From: CAYJFD01 sp964369605
GTDB lineage: Bacteria; Bacteroidota; Bacteroidia; Bacteroidales; UBA932
Length of the DNA stretch: 64,000 bases
NCBI GenBank assembly: GCA_964369605.1
Contig: CAYJFD010000001.1
Span: 62,001 to 126,000 of the forward strand
Reading direction: 5' to 3'
The notes beneath the pieces are model-generated. The model ran no database searches. It saw nothing but the letters and a program-made list of their open reading frames with translations, and was not told the DNA's origin. Numbering within the stretch: position 1 is the first letter of the stretch; each line of letters opens with the position of its first letter. Of this stretch, positions 42,384 to 52,032 are shown one piece after another. The position numbers and the translations under genes are program-made.

Positions 42384-44664
42384 GTGTTTTCTCTATTATT
42401 TCTAGGCATTCTTCAAGACTAAGATCTTCAGCCTTAGTTCCTTTTGGGATTTTGAAGTTCTTTTTGCCTTGTTTGATATATGCTCCATAGCGACCATTTA
42501 GTATACTGATACCTTCTTGTTCGAAAATTTTGATTTCTTTCTTTGCAGCTTCTTCAGCACTCACTTTTAGGAGTTCTATAGCAGCCTCAAGATCAACAGT
42601 ATAAGGATCAAGAGTTTTGCCGAGTGATGTAAATTTACCTTTATGCTTAATGTATGGACCGAAGCGGCCTATAGCGCAAGTAATTATCTCTCCCTCATAT
42701 TCCCCAAGAGTTCTTGGTAATAATAATAATGTTAGAGCCTCCTCTAATGTTATATTCTCGATTAGTTGACCTTTTTTAAGACTTGCGAATTTTTTCTCAG
42801 GGTCATCACTTTCTCCAAGTTGAACAAGTGGCCCGAATTTACCAAGACGTACACTCACTTTTTTTCCAGTTGCTGGATCAGTGCCAAGAATCTTCTCCGT
42901 GCTCTTATGAGTTTTGTCCTCAAGGGTGCTTTCTACCTTAGGGTGGAAGCTGGCATAAAAACTTGCAATCGTTTGATTCCAAAGCATTTTTCCGTCAGCT
43001 ATCTTGTCGAAGCTCTCCTCTACTTTTGCGGTGAAGCTATAGTCTAGGATGTCACTGAAGTGTTCTTCCAAAAAGTCTATAACAACTACTCCTATGTTTT
43101 CTGGAGATAATTTCTTTTTCTCGGACCCAACGATAGCCTTAGTAGTAGAACTTGTAATGGAGTCGTTGGTAAGTGTTAAAGTAGTGATCTCTCTCTCTTT
43201 ACCTAATTTATCTTCTTTTATAATGTAGCCTCGATTGTGGAGAGTACTGATGGTTGGTGCATAGGTTGAAGGTCTACCGATACCTAGTTCCTCCATCTTT
43301 TTTACAAGAGATGCTTCTGTATAACGATAAGGGTGTTGAGTATATTTCTGAGTAGCTTTGACCTCGCATACATCCATCTTTTGTTCTATGTTTAGAGGTG
43401 GAAGTAGAATCTCCTCAGTGTCATCTTGTTCTTCGTCGTCTCTTGATTCCATATAAAGTTTCAAGAAACCATCAAATAGTACCTGAGTTCCTTCATTGAT
43501 AAAGGCGTTAGATACATTTTCAGCACAAATTTTGATATTTGTCTTTTCAAGTGTTGCATCAGACATCTGAGATGCAAGAGTCCTTTTCCAGATTAAAGAG
43601 TAAAGTCTTTTTTCTTGTGCTGTCCCCTCGACGTCTTTTTTGTCTAGGTAGGTTGGTCTAATAGCCTCGTGAGCCTCTTGTGCCCCTTTTGCCTTAGATT
43701 TATATTGTCTTGTCTTTGCGTATTGTGAGCCGTAGATGTCTACTATACACTCTTTTGCTGCAGCTAGAGCTATTTTCGAGAGATTTGTTGAATCCGTTCT
43801 CATATATGTAATGAGTCCATTTTCATATAATCTTTGTGCGATACTCATCGTCTGACTTACAGAAAACCCTAATTTTCGAGAAGCCTCTTGTTGAAGAGAT
43901 GAGGTAGTAAAAGGAGCAGCAGGTGAACGCTTAAGCTCTTTTTTATCTATATCGGTAATTTGGAATGTTTTTCCTTTGCAGCTTTCAAGAAAGGCTTGAG
44001 CCTGCTCTAGATCTTTGAAATCTTTATCTATGTGGCCTTTAAGCTTTACATTTGTCTTAGTTCCATCAGGGTGAAACATCCCCTCTACTTTATAATAAGG
44101 TGTGCTATTGAAGGCGAGAATCTCTCTTTCTTTTTCAACAATTAGCCTAAGTGCGACAGACTGTACTCTACCAGCAGACAAAGAAGGCTTAATCTTTTTC
44201 CATAAAATAGGAGAAAGTTCAAAACCAACAATTCTATCTAAAACTCTTCTTGCCTGTTGAGCCATAACAAGATTTGTATCGATGTCCCTAGGATTATCGA
44301 TAGCATATAAAATCGCATCTTTTGTGATCTCATGAAATGCGATTCTTTTTATTTTTTTAGGGTCAAGGTTTAAAGCCTCTTTTAAGTGCCAAGATATAGC
44401 TTCTCCTTCCCTATCTTCATCGGATGCAAGATAGATAATTTCAGCCTTCTTACTAGCAGCCTTTAGTTCAGTTACCGTTTTTTTCTTATCAGTAGGTATT
44501 ACATAATCAGGCTCGAAGTTGTTTTCTATATCTATACCTAACTTCTTCTTGGACAGGTCTCTGATGTGGCCAAAGCTAGATTTTACAATGAAATGCTTAC
44601 CTAAAAATTTCTCAATAGTTTTTGCCTTTGCAGGCGACTCGACGATAACTAAATTCTCTCCCAT
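42373..44664 (-). CDS. topA: DNA topoisomerase I
   Basis: A 763-residue type IA topoisomerase. The Toprim domain starts ENLVIVESPAKAKTIEKFLG (residues 2-21) with the DEDREGEAISWHL motif, and the active tyrosine is in GLITYMRTDST. The C-terminus has several Toprim_C_rpt repeats (RLGKFGPLVQLG, AIGRFGPYIKHKG, NGRYGAYIKQG) in place of the zinc ribbons of E. coli, which is the usual Bacteroidota form. The start at 44664 gives the standard N-terminus; an ATG 11 codons upstream is less likely. It relaxes negatively supercoiled DNA. Confidence 0.96.
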   Translation of the reverse strand: MGENLVIVESPAKAKTIEKFLGKHFIVKSSFGHIRDLSKKKLGIDIENNFEPDYVIPTDKKKTVTELKAASKKAEIIYLASDEDREGEAISWHLKEALNLDPKKIKRIAFHEITKDAILYAIDNPRDIDTNLVMAQQARRVLDRIVGFELSPILWKKIKPSLSAGRVQSVALRLIVEKEREILAFNSTPYYKVEGMFHPDGTKTNVKLKGHIDKDFKDLEQAQAFLESCKGKTFQITDIDKKELKRSPAAPFTTSSLQQEASRKLGFSVSQTMSIAQRLYENGLITYMRTDSTNLSKIALAAAKECIVDIYGSQYAKTRQYKSKAKGAQEAHEAIRPTYLDKKDVEGTAQEKRLYSLIWKRTLASQMSDATLEKTNIKICAENVSNAFINEGTQVLFDGFLKLYMESRDDEEQDDTEEILLPPLNIEQKMDVCEVKATQKYTQHPYRYTEASLVKKMEELGIGRPSTYAPTISTLHNRGYIIKEDKLGKEREITTLTLTNDSITSSTTKAIVGSEKKKLSPENIGVVVIDFLEEHFSDILDYSFTAKVEESFDKIADGKMLWNQTIASFYASFHPKVESTLEDKTHKSTEKILGTDPATGKKVSVRLGKFGPLVQLGESDDPEKKFASLKKGQLIENITLEEALTLLLLPRTLGEYEGEIITCAIGRFGPYIKHKGKFTSLGKTLDPYTVDLEAAIELLKVSAEEAAKKEIKIFEQEGISILNGRYGAYIKQGKKNFKIPKGTKAEDLSLEECLEIIEKTPKK

Positions 44665-44735
44665 ATAAATCAACTTGTTTGATAAAAGATTTTGCAAAGT
44701 AAGTGATAAAGTAATATTAAAACCAAATTTTTATC

Positions 44736-44743
44736 TAAATTTG
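44736..44743 (+). promoter_or_regulatory. -7 element of the PBP1A gene
   Basis: TAAATTTG matches TAnnTTTG, 23 nt before the ATG. Confidence 0.45.
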
Positions 44744-44766
44744 CTGGATATTAAAGAGTGTAAAGC

Positions 44767-47139
44767 ATGAAAATTAAGACGATTAAAAGAATAAGAGTGG
44801 TTCTGTGGATGGTATTTTTACTGCCAATAGTTGCCTTAGCTACTGTTATTTGCCTAGTGGGAGTATTTGCAGAGATACCTTCATTTAAAGAACTTGAAAA
44901 TCCAGAAAGTAACCTAGCCACTGCACTTATTTCAGAAGACGGAGAAATAATAAATACATATCACTTAGAAAATAGAGTTTATGTTACCTATGATGAACTC
45001 CCATCAACCTTAGTAAACGCAGCGGTAGCAACAGAGGATGTCAGGTTCTATAATCATTCAGGAATAGACTTCTATTCTCTAGCAAGGGTAGTATTCAAGA
45101 CAGTACTTATGGGAGATGCGAGTTCTGGAGGGGGAAGTACCATAACGCAGCAGTTAGCAAAGACACTTTTCCCAAGGGAGGAGGGGAATCTTTCTATACC
45201 GGGAGGAAGGTATATACAGTTAGGAATAAATAAATTCAAAGAGTGGATAACAGCAGTAAAGTTAGAGAGGAACTATACAAAGGATGAAATCATGACTATG
45301 TATATGAACGCCATATTCTTTGGAAGTAATGCTTATGGAATAAAGGCCGCAGCGAATACCTATTTTGATAAGGAACCCTCTGAGTTAACATTGGAAGAAG
45401 GCGCCACATTGATAGGAATAGTTAATAAGCCAACAAGGTATAATCCTAGGTTGAATTATGAAAAATCATTGACTAGAAGAAATCATGTGATATCCCAGAT
45501 GGGTAAGTATGAGTATATAACTCAGCAAGCATGTGATTCACTAAAGCAGCTTCCCATCACATTAAATTATAAACAACAGGATCATAATGCAGGTATTGCC
45601 CCTTATTTTAGGGATATGTTAAGAAAGATTATGTCTGCAAAAGAGCCTAAAAGATCCTCATACTATCATAAGGCAGATTATCTAGCTGACTTGGATTCGT
45701 GGGAAAATGACCCGCTATATGGATGGTTAAATAAAAATTTTAAACCTGATGGATCTAAATATAACTTAGACAAGGATGGAATCAAAATCTATACTACACT
45801 TAACTCAAAGATGCAGAGGTATGCTGAGCAGGCAGTAGAAGAACATTTAAAAAACACACTACAGCCAGCCTTCTTTAGGGATCTAGAAGATAATCCCCTT
45901 AGCCCCTACTCTAAAGAAACGAGTGAAGATCTTAGTGAGACCCTTATGGCTCAAGCAAGACGCTGGAGTGATAGATATAGAGTTTTGAAAGACGAAGGGG
46001 CAAGTGAGCAGGAGATAGAATTATCATTTGAAAAAGAAACTAAAATGAGAATCTTCTCTTGGAACGAGAAAGGTTATATAGATACAACTATGACCCCTAA
46101 TGACTCCATAAAGTATTATAAATCCATCTTAAGGGCATCATTTGTAGCTATGGAGCCACAGACAGGAGCAGTAAAGGCCTATGTCGGAGGACCTAATTAT
46201 AAATATTTTAAATACGATAATGTTCGCCAAGGAAAAAGGCAGGTAGGTTCTACTATTAAACCCTTCCTTTACACCTTAGCGATGCAAGAGGCCTATACTC
46301 CATGTGATAGGGTCTTAAATGTTCCCCAGTCATTCATCGTGGGTGATACAACCTGGACACCAGCTAGTACGGATAGAGCTGATTTTATAGGAAAGAGTGT
46401 TACATTAAAGTGGGGATTAACAAGAAGTAGCAATAATATATCTGCCTATTTAATGAAACAGTTTGGACCAAGTGCGATGATAGATATGTGTAGAAAGTTG
46501 GGAGTAACCACTTATTTAGCTCCTTACCCTCCTCTATGTCTAGGTTCTGCAGATATTAGCCTAATGGAGATGGTAGAGGCATACAATACCTATCCAAGTA
46601 GAGGTGTACATATAGAACCAATATTAGTGACAAGAATAGAAGATAATTCAGGCAATCTAATATCTACCTTTAGTCCAAGAATGGAAGAGGCTATAAGCGA
46701 ACAGACAGCATACCTAATGGTTAACCTAATGGAGGCAGTAGTAAAAGAAGGAACTGCTGGTCGATTAAGATGGAGATATGGATTAAGAGGAGAAGTCGCA
46801 GGAAAAACAGGAACAACAAACGACCAGTCAGACGGGTGGTTCATAGGATATGTCCCAAAATTAACTGCAGGTGCATGGGTTGGAGGCGAAAATAGGCATG
46901 TGCATTTTGAAACTTTAGCAAATGGTGGGGGATCTAATACAGGTCTACCAATTTGGGGTATCTTTATGAAAAAAGTGGTGAATGATCCAAGTCTAGGGAT
47001 ATCTATGGATGATAGATTTGCAGCTCCGTCAACTTTTAATGTCGAGCTAGACTGTGATGGAAGTGACTCAGATGCGCTCGAAGGAAATACGTCTCCAGAA
47101 GTAACAGATGAGGTAATAGAAGATTATTTCTTTAATTAA
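44767..47139 (+). CDS. Class A penicillin-binding protein 1A
   Basis: A 790-residue bifunctional peptidoglycan synthase. One N-terminal membrane helix (about residues 8-32) is followed by the GT51 glycosyltransferase domain with its catalytic Glu in ATEDVRFYNHSG and the motif GGSTITQQLAK, then the transpeptidase domain with STIK (GSTIKPFLY), SSN (TRSSNNIS) and KTGTT. The C-terminus is acidic. It heads a co-directional set with ddl (25 bp) and prmC (2 bp), so it seems to share their transcript. Confidence 0.95.
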   Translation: MKIKTIKRIRVVLWMVFLLPIVALATVICLVGVFAEIPSFKELENPESNLATALISEDGEIINTYHLENRVYVTYDELPSTLVNAAVATEDVRFYNHSGIDFYSLARVVFKTVLMGDASSGGGSTITQQLAKTLFPREEGNLSIPGGRYIQLGINKFKEWITAVKLERNYTKDEIMTMYMNAIFFGSNAYGIKAAANTYFDKEPSELTLEEGATLIGIVNKPTRYNPRLNYEKSLTRRNHVISQMGKYEYITQQACDSLKQLPITLNYKQQDHNAGIAPYFRDMLRKIMSAKEPKRSSYYHKADYLADLDSWENDPLYGWLNKNFKPDGSKYNLDKDGIKIYTTLNSKMQRYAEQAVEEHLKNTLQPAFFRDLEDNPLSPYSKETSEDLSETLMAQARRWSDRYRVLKDEGASEQEIELSFEKETKMRIFSWNEKGYIDTTMTPNDSIKYYKSILRASFVAMEPQTGAVKAYVGGPNYKYFKYDNVRQGKRQVGSTIKPFLYTLAMQEAYTPCDRVLNVPQSFIVGDTTWTPASTDRADFIGKSVTLKWGLTRSSNNISAYLMKQFGPSAMIDMCRKLGVTTYLAPYPPLCLGSADISLMEMVEAYNTYPSRGVHIEPILVTRIEDNSGNLISTFSPRMEEAISEQTAYLMVNLMEAVVKEGTAGRLRWRYGLRGEVAGKTGTTNDQSDGWFIGYVPKLTAGAWVGGENRHVHFETLANGGGSNTGLPIWGIFMKKVVNDPSLGISMDDRFAAPSTFNVELDCDGSDSDALEGNTSPEVTDEVIEDYFFN

Positions 47140-47164
47140 AAAATAGTACTTAAACCAACATAAA

Positions 47165-48136
47165 ATGGAAAGAAAGAATATCGCAGTAGTATATGGGGGC
47201 TACTCGACAGAGGTAGAAATCTCTATTCAGAGTGGAAGAAATATAGCTGATAATATAGATAGGGGATTATTTAATGTCTATGAGGTCTTCATAAGTAGAG
47301 AGAAGTGGGTAGTGAAGCTTTCGGATGAAGAACTACCAATAGATAGAGCTGATTTTACATTTAATAATGGAGGAGAAAGAGTCGTATTTGATCTAGCGTA
47401 TATAACCATTCACGGTCATCCAGGGGAGGACGGAATACTACAAGCATATTTTGAACTAATAGGTTTGCGTTTTACGACCTGCTCTTCTTTTGTATGTACT
47501 CTAGCCTTTGATAAATATTCTTCAAAAGCCTATATGAAATCCTTGCCCGTAAAAATGGCAAAAGATCTTTTTTTAAGAAAGGGTGAAGAGTATGATATAG
47601 CTGAGATAGTAACTAAACTAGGTCTTCCATTATTTGTAAAACCAAATAATGCTGGAAGTAGCTTTGGAATATCAAAAGTAAAGCAAATAGAAGATTTAGA
47701 AAAAGCTATTCAATATGCTTTTGAAGAAGGAGATACTCTTATTTTGGAGGAAGGTCTTGATGGAAGAGAGCTGACTTGTGGAGTATATATGAAGCAAGGA
47801 CAAGTAGTCACTTTGCCACTGCTTGAGATCGTGACTATGACTGAGTACTTTGATTATGAAGCAAAATATGAAGGGAAAAGCAAAGAAATATGTCCAGCAC
47901 CTATAGAAAAAGCAGTTTGGGATAAAGTAACAGAACAAACTACAAAAATATACAAGCACTTTGGATGTAAAGGACTCGTAAGAGTAGATTACATCGTACA
48001 AAATGATATCCCTTACTTTTTAGAAATAAATATTACTCCAGGTATGACTAACGCATCAATCGTGCCACAGATGGTGAGGCAGCAAGGAATGGAGATTAAA
48101 CATTTCCTGACAGAAAACATACTAGAAAATCTATAA
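47165..48136 (+). CDS. ddl: D-alanine-D-alanine ligase
   Basis: A 323-residue ATP-grasp enzyme that makes D-Ala-D-Ala for peptidoglycan precursors. Conserved blocks are VVYGGYSTEVEISIQSG, HGHPGEDGILQAYFEL, LFVKPNNAGSSFGISKVK and the metal site FLEINITPGMTNASIVPQM. Residues of the active site that fix D-Ala specificity (Tyr/Phe region GVYMKQGQ..) cannot be judged further. It lies between the PBP1A and prmC genes. Confidence 0.95.
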   Translation: MERKNIAVVYGGYSTEVEISIQSGRNIADNIDRGLFNVYEVFISREKWVVKLSDEELPIDRADFTFNNGGERVVFDLAYITIHGHPGEDGILQAYFELIGLRFTTCSSFVCTLAFDKYSSKAYMKSLPVKMAKDLFLRKGEEYDIAEIVTKLGLPLFVKPNNAGSSFGISKVKQIEDLEKAIQYAFEEGDTLILEEGLDGRELTCGVYMKQGQVVTLPLLEIVTMTEYFDYEAKYEGKSKEICPAPIEKAVWDKVTEQTTKIYKHFGCKGLVRVDYIVQNDIPYFLEINITPGMTNASIVPQMVRQQGMEIKHFLTENILENL

Positions 48137-48138
48137 AT

Positions 48139-49020
48139 ATGACTTATAAAGAATTTGTAAGAAAAGCTACTGAGCACCTGACATCGTTATACTCAATGAA
48201 GGAGTCAAAGGCCTTAGCCTTACGAGTTCTTTCTCACTACCTTGGCTGTAATGAATATGATTACCTTGTGACCCCTGATACCATTATCCCTAAAACAGAT
48301 AGAGCGAAGATGGAGAAAGCACTTGAAGAGCTAGCACTTTATAGACCTATTCAATACGTATTAGGCTACGAGGATTTCGAGGGACTGCGCCTAAAGGTTG
48401 ATGAGTCTGTGTTGATTCCGCGACCTGAGACAGCATCGCTAGTTAGATTAATTAAGGAGCAGTGGAAAAAAGAAAAGTATAGTGAGTTAAAAATATTAGA
48501 TGCTTGTACAGGCTCAGGAGCAATAGCTTATGCCCTAGCTGATTACTTCCCAAAAGCGCAGGTAAGTGCCTTAGATATCTCAGATGCTGCCCTTATTACC
48601 GCGCGAGCACAGAAGCACTATATCGAGAAAGAACAAAAGCGAGTTATCTCTAATGCTCCAAATATCTTTAAGTGCGATATCTTAGATGAAATCCCTGATT
48701 TGCAGGAGCTTGATATCTTGGTTAGTAACCCTCCTTATGTCTGTGATAGTGAGAGAGTAATGATGAAGGAAAATGTCCTAGATTATGAGCCAGAGACTGC
48801 ATTATTTGTTCCAGATAGTGATCCCTTACGCTTTTATCGAGCATTAGCACAGTGTGCATCTGAAGTACTTGCGATGGGTGGGAAAGCATACTTTGAAATA
48901 AATGAGGCCTTTGGGGAGTCAACAGTTGAGTTATTTGAGTCCTATGGATTCAGTGACGTTACAATGTTACAGGACCTTAATTCTAAAAATAGAATGATCT
49001 ACTTTACCAAGTGGTTTTAA
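48139..49020 (+). CDS. prmC: Peptide chain release factor N5-glutamine methyltransferase
   Basis: A 293-residue SAM-dependent methyltransferase that methylates the glutamine of the GGQ motif in release factors 1 and 2. The SAM motif ILDACTGSGAIAYALA and the catalytic VSNPPYV are present, with the N-terminal helical domain and the RPIQYVLGYEDFEGLRLKV block. It follows ddl by 2 bp and its end overlaps radA by 4 bp in the convergent direction. Confidence 0.95.
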   Translation: MTYKEFVRKATEHLTSLYSMKESKALALRVLSHYLGCNEYDYLVTPDTIIPKTDRAKMEKALEELALYRPIQYVLGYEDFEGLRLKVDESVLIPRPETASLVRLIKEQWKKEKYSELKILDACTGSGAIAYALADYFPKAQVSALDISDAALITARAQKHYIEKEQKRVISNAPNIFKCDILDEIPDLQELDILVSNPPYVCDSERVMMKENVLDYEPETALFVPDSDPLRFYRALAQCASEVLAMGGKAYFEINEAFGESTVELFESYGFSDVTMLQDLNSKNRMIYFTKWF

Positions 49021-50408
49021 AATAGCAGCTTACAGAGACTAGCAATATCCTCTACCTCTATAATTTTTATTCTCTTTTGCTTAAACGCAGTATTAAGATT
49101 GTATGAGGAGATATAGATTTCTTTGTATCCTAGACGTGCAGCCTCACTAATACGGCGCTCTATCTGGCTAACTGGTCTTATTTCCCCACTCAATCCTATT
49201 TCTGCAGCAAAACAAGTAGTAGATGGGATATTGAAATCAAAGTTTGAAGATAGTATAGAGCAAATAACTGCAAGATCGCAGGCAGGATCACTTACTTTAA
49301 GTCCCCCAGCAATATTTAAAAACACATCCTTTGCGGCAAGTTTAAAGCCTGCTCTTTTCTCAAGAACAGCTAAGAGCATATTTAACCTTTTAGTATCAAA
49401 CCCAGTACTTGAACGTTGTGGCACCCCGTATGCCGCAGTTGAGACTAAAGCTTGAATTTCTATTAGAAAGGGGCGAGATCCGTCAAGCATTGCGCTAAGC
49501 GCAATACCACTAAGATCAGATTTATGCATTGGAGCAAACATCTCAGAAGGGTTATTGACCTCGATTAGGCCAGTGTTCCCCATCTCAAATATAGCGAGTT
49601 CCGCAGTTGAGCCGAAACGATTCTTGATAGCTCTAAGTATTCGGTATGCGTGCCTACTATCTCCTTCAAACTGAAGCACTACATCTACGATATGCTCTAG
49701 TACCTTTGGTCCAGCTAAATGACCATCTTTTGTAATATGACCTATTAATATAACAGGAACATTACTCTCTTTAGCATACCTAAGTAGGGCAGTGGCGCAC
49801 TCTTTAACCTGAGACACGGAGCCTGGTGTTGATTCTAAAGACTCTGAGTAGATAGTCTGGATAGAGTCTATGATGAGAAGTTCAGGCTGACTTTCTTTTG
49901 CTCTGGATAATATATTTTCTAGCTGAGTTTCTGCTAGAATTTGACAATTATCTAACTCTGAAACTCCTTTATCGACACCTTTGGCTAACCTCTCTGCACG
50001 AATTCTAATTTGGCGAGGAGATTCCTCTCCTGAAATATATAATGTTCGAAGATTTTTGCAGTAAAGTGGTATTTGTAGAGCAAGGGTAGACTTTCCTATG
50101 CCGGGCTCACCGCCCAAAAGAATGATTGAACCCTTAACTAGTCCTCCTCCAAGTAGTCTTTCTACCTCTAAATTACCTATAAGAATTCTATCCTCTTCCT
50201 CCATACTTATCTCTGAAAGTTTAAGAGGCCTAGGCATATTCCCCAGAAGCAAACTTCTATTTCTAGAAGTGTTATTTGTGGAACTTTCCTTTGCTATCAA
50301 CTCTTCCACCATAGTATTCCACTCACCACAAGCTGAGCATTTACCCATCCATTTTGCACTCTCACTGCCACACGACGAGCAGAACCAAGCCTTCTTTATC
50401 TTTGCCAT
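49017..50408 (-). CDS. radA: DNA repair protein RadA (Sms)
   Basis: A 463-residue DnaB-like helicase that promotes branch migration in recombination. Order of domains: zinc finger CSSCGSESAKWMGKCSACGEW (residues 9-29 region, CxxC twice), RecA-like ATPase with Walker A GEPGIGKST, the RadA-specific KNRFG motif, and a Lon-protease-like C-terminal domain (ALVSTAAYGVPQRSSTGFD). Length is normal. It is divergent from a phosphopantetheinyl transferase gene. Confidence 0.96.
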   Translation of the reverse strand: MAKIKKAWFCSSCGSESAKWMGKCSACGEWNTMVEELIAKESSTNNTSRNRSLLLGNMPRPLKLSEISMEEEDRILIGNLEVERLLGGGLVKGSIILLGGEPGIGKSTLALQIPLYCKNLRTLYISGEESPRQIRIRAERLAKGVDKGVSELDNCQILAETQLENILSRAKESQPELLIIDSIQTIYSESLESTPGSVSQVKECATALLRYAKESNVPVILIGHITKDGHLAGPKVLEHIVDVVLQFEGDSRHAYRILRAIKNRFGSTAELAIFEMGNTGLIEVNNPSEMFAPMHKSDLSGIALSAMLDGSRPFLIEIQALVSTAAYGVPQRSSTGFDTKRLNMLLAVLEKRAGFKLAAKDVFLNIAGGLKVSDPACDLAVICSILSSNFDFNIPSTTCFAAEIGLSGEIRPVSQIERRISEAARLGYKEIYISSYNLNTAFKQKRIKIIEVEDIASLCKLLF

Positions 50409-50531
50409 ATATGTGAATTCCTTTGTTACGATAAAACCAAATTTTGACTCAAAAAATATACGAGTAGAAATAAGATTACATCATTATTGATTTTTATTTG
50501 TTTGTAAAAATACAAAAAAAAATAAATTTTA

Positions 50532-50539
50532 TATCTTTG
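50532..50539 (+). promoter_or_regulatory. -7 element of the phosphopantetheinyl transferase gene
   Basis: TATCTTTG matches TAnnTTTG, 21 nt before the ATG. The only TTTG upstream has a spacer of 27, so the -33 is uncertain. Confidence 0.5.
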
Positions 50540-50560
50540 CATCTAATTATTTAAAATTTA

Positions 50561-51199
50561 ATGGGTTTATATTCTACAAGAAACGTAAATAATGACGCTG
50601 TAATATATCTATGGGAGATTACGGAGTCAGAAGAAGAGTTGCGGCAGATATGTAACTTTATACCTGAAGAAGAACAGGAGGAGTTACAAATAATAAAAAG
50701 TTCAGCACGAAGAAGAGAAAAGCTCGCAGTTCGAGCTTTGATAAATCACATATTCCCTGAAATGGTGTATTTAGGTCATCATGATAATGGTAAGCCTTAC
50801 ATCCAAAATAGCTCAGTAGAGATAAGTATATCCCATACTAGCAGATTCGTTGCTATTATGGTGCATCCAGAAGAAGTAGTCGGACTAGATATAGAGTGTA
50901 CATCCCGAGATTTTGCGGCAGTTGAGAAAAAGGCTTTATCTGAGGACGAAAGAGAAGACATCGACGATAAAAGATATAACTTTCATTTAGCTATTTATTG
51001 GACTGCAAAAGAAGCTATTTTTAAAAGAATGTCTCAGTTCGGTGTTGATTTTGCAGAACAAATAGAGGTAGAAAAATTTAACCCAAAAGAAGAAGGTGAG
51101 CTTGAGGCTGTCTTTACATTTAAGGATGGACATCAAGAAGAATTCGAACTTAACTACGAAACTATAGAAGATCACGTAATGACCTGGCTTGTAGGTTAA
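50561..51199 (+). CDS. 4'-phosphopantetheinyl transferase superfamily protein
   Basis: A 212-residue Sfp-like protein. The Mg-binding pair is in VGLDIECTSRD and the catalytic block in IYWTAKEAIFKRM; the N-terminal REKLAVRALINHIF is also familiar. It transfers phosphopantetheine from CoA to an acyl or peptidyl carrier protein. A separate AcpS-type enzyme is expected elsewhere, so the target may be the fatty acid ACP or another carrier. It ends directly at the stop codon of ispE (convergent, no gap). Confidence 0.88.
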   Translation: MGLYSTRNVNNDAVIYLWEITESEEELRQICNFIPEEEQEELQIIKSSARRREKLAVRALINHIFPEMVYLGHHDNGKPYIQNSSVEISISHTSRFVAIMVHPEEVVGLDIECTSRDFAAVEKKALSEDEREDIDDKRYNFHLAIYWTAKEAIFKRMSQFGVDFAEQIEVEKFNPKEEGELEAVFTFKDGHQEEFELNYETIEDHVMTWLVG

Positions 51200-52000
51200 T
51201 TATTTCCCCTTTGCAAATATCCCGTATAGTGAAGATCCGCTTCCAGTCATAGAAGCGTAAATAGCTCCTTGCTCGTATAACTCCTGCTTTGCCCTTGATA
51301 ATTCAGGGTAAATCTTAAAAACTGTAGATTCAAAATCATTTACAATCGAGTGCCTCCAAGTATTGATAGGCTCTTGGATAAGTTCTTTAACACTCCTCCT
51401 ATTAGGATTAGGATTAATTTTAGAGTAGGCTTGTGCTGTAGAGATGTGAAGCCCCGTTTCTATAAGTCTAATTTCATAAGTAGGATCGTCTTCTAGGGTT
51501 GAATTTAACCACGATGCTCCTGAAAGAGGACTTAATATAGTTCCTCTCCCTTCCCCAAACTGCGCACCTTCATTAATAAAGAAAGGGCAGTCACTTCCTA
51601 GCTTAGCAGCAAGATCTATTAAAGCTTCGGAATCTAGTCCTAGATCAAATAGCTTATTCAGTGCTTTTAAGGTAAAGGAAGCATCGCTAGAGCCACCTCC
51701 TAGCCCTGCTCCAATAGGTATGTTTTTGTGAAGATGAATGGAAACAGGAGGGATGTTATACAATTTCTCGAGTAGTCTATACGCTTTTATGCAAAGTTCA
51801 TTCTCAATAGAGTCAGACTCTAAGGAAAACGGTCTACCATAATAGTTAATACTAAGTTCTTTGCTCTCAATAAGCTCTAGGACATCGTATTTAGGAACAG
51901 GGACAAAGAGCGTATCAATATTATGATAAGCGTCAGCCCTTTTCTCTAGAATCTGCAATCCTAGATTTATTTTTGCATGAGGATAGACTACTACATTCAT
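51200..52000 (-). CDS. ispE: 4-(cytidine 5'-diphospho)-2-C-methyl-D-erythritol kinase
   Basis: A 266-residue GHMP kinase of the MEP pathway that phosphorylates CDP-ME. The N-terminal PHAKINLGLQILEKRADAYH and the glycine-rich ATP motif IPIGAGLGGGSSDASFTL (starting near residue 91) are clear, and the end has ASMTGSGSSLYGIF. It is the last gene of the suf-nrdJ unit, 32 bp after nrdJ, an unexpected partner. Confidence 0.95.
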   Translation of the reverse strand: MNVVVYPHAKINLGLQILEKRADAYHNIDTLFVPVPKYDVLELIESKELSINYYGRPFSLESDSIENELCIKAYRLLEKLYNIPPVSIHLHKNIPIGAGLGGGSSDASFTLKALNKLFDLGLDSEALIDLAAKLGSDCPFFINEGAQFGEGRGTILSPLSGASWLNSTLEDDPTYEIRLIETGLHISTAQAYSKINPNPNRRSVKELIQEPINTWRHSIVNDFESTVFKIYPELSRAKQELYEQGAIYASMTGSGSSLYGIFAKGK

Positions 52001-52032
52001 TTGTTATATATTTATGGCTTAGTAGCTATTGA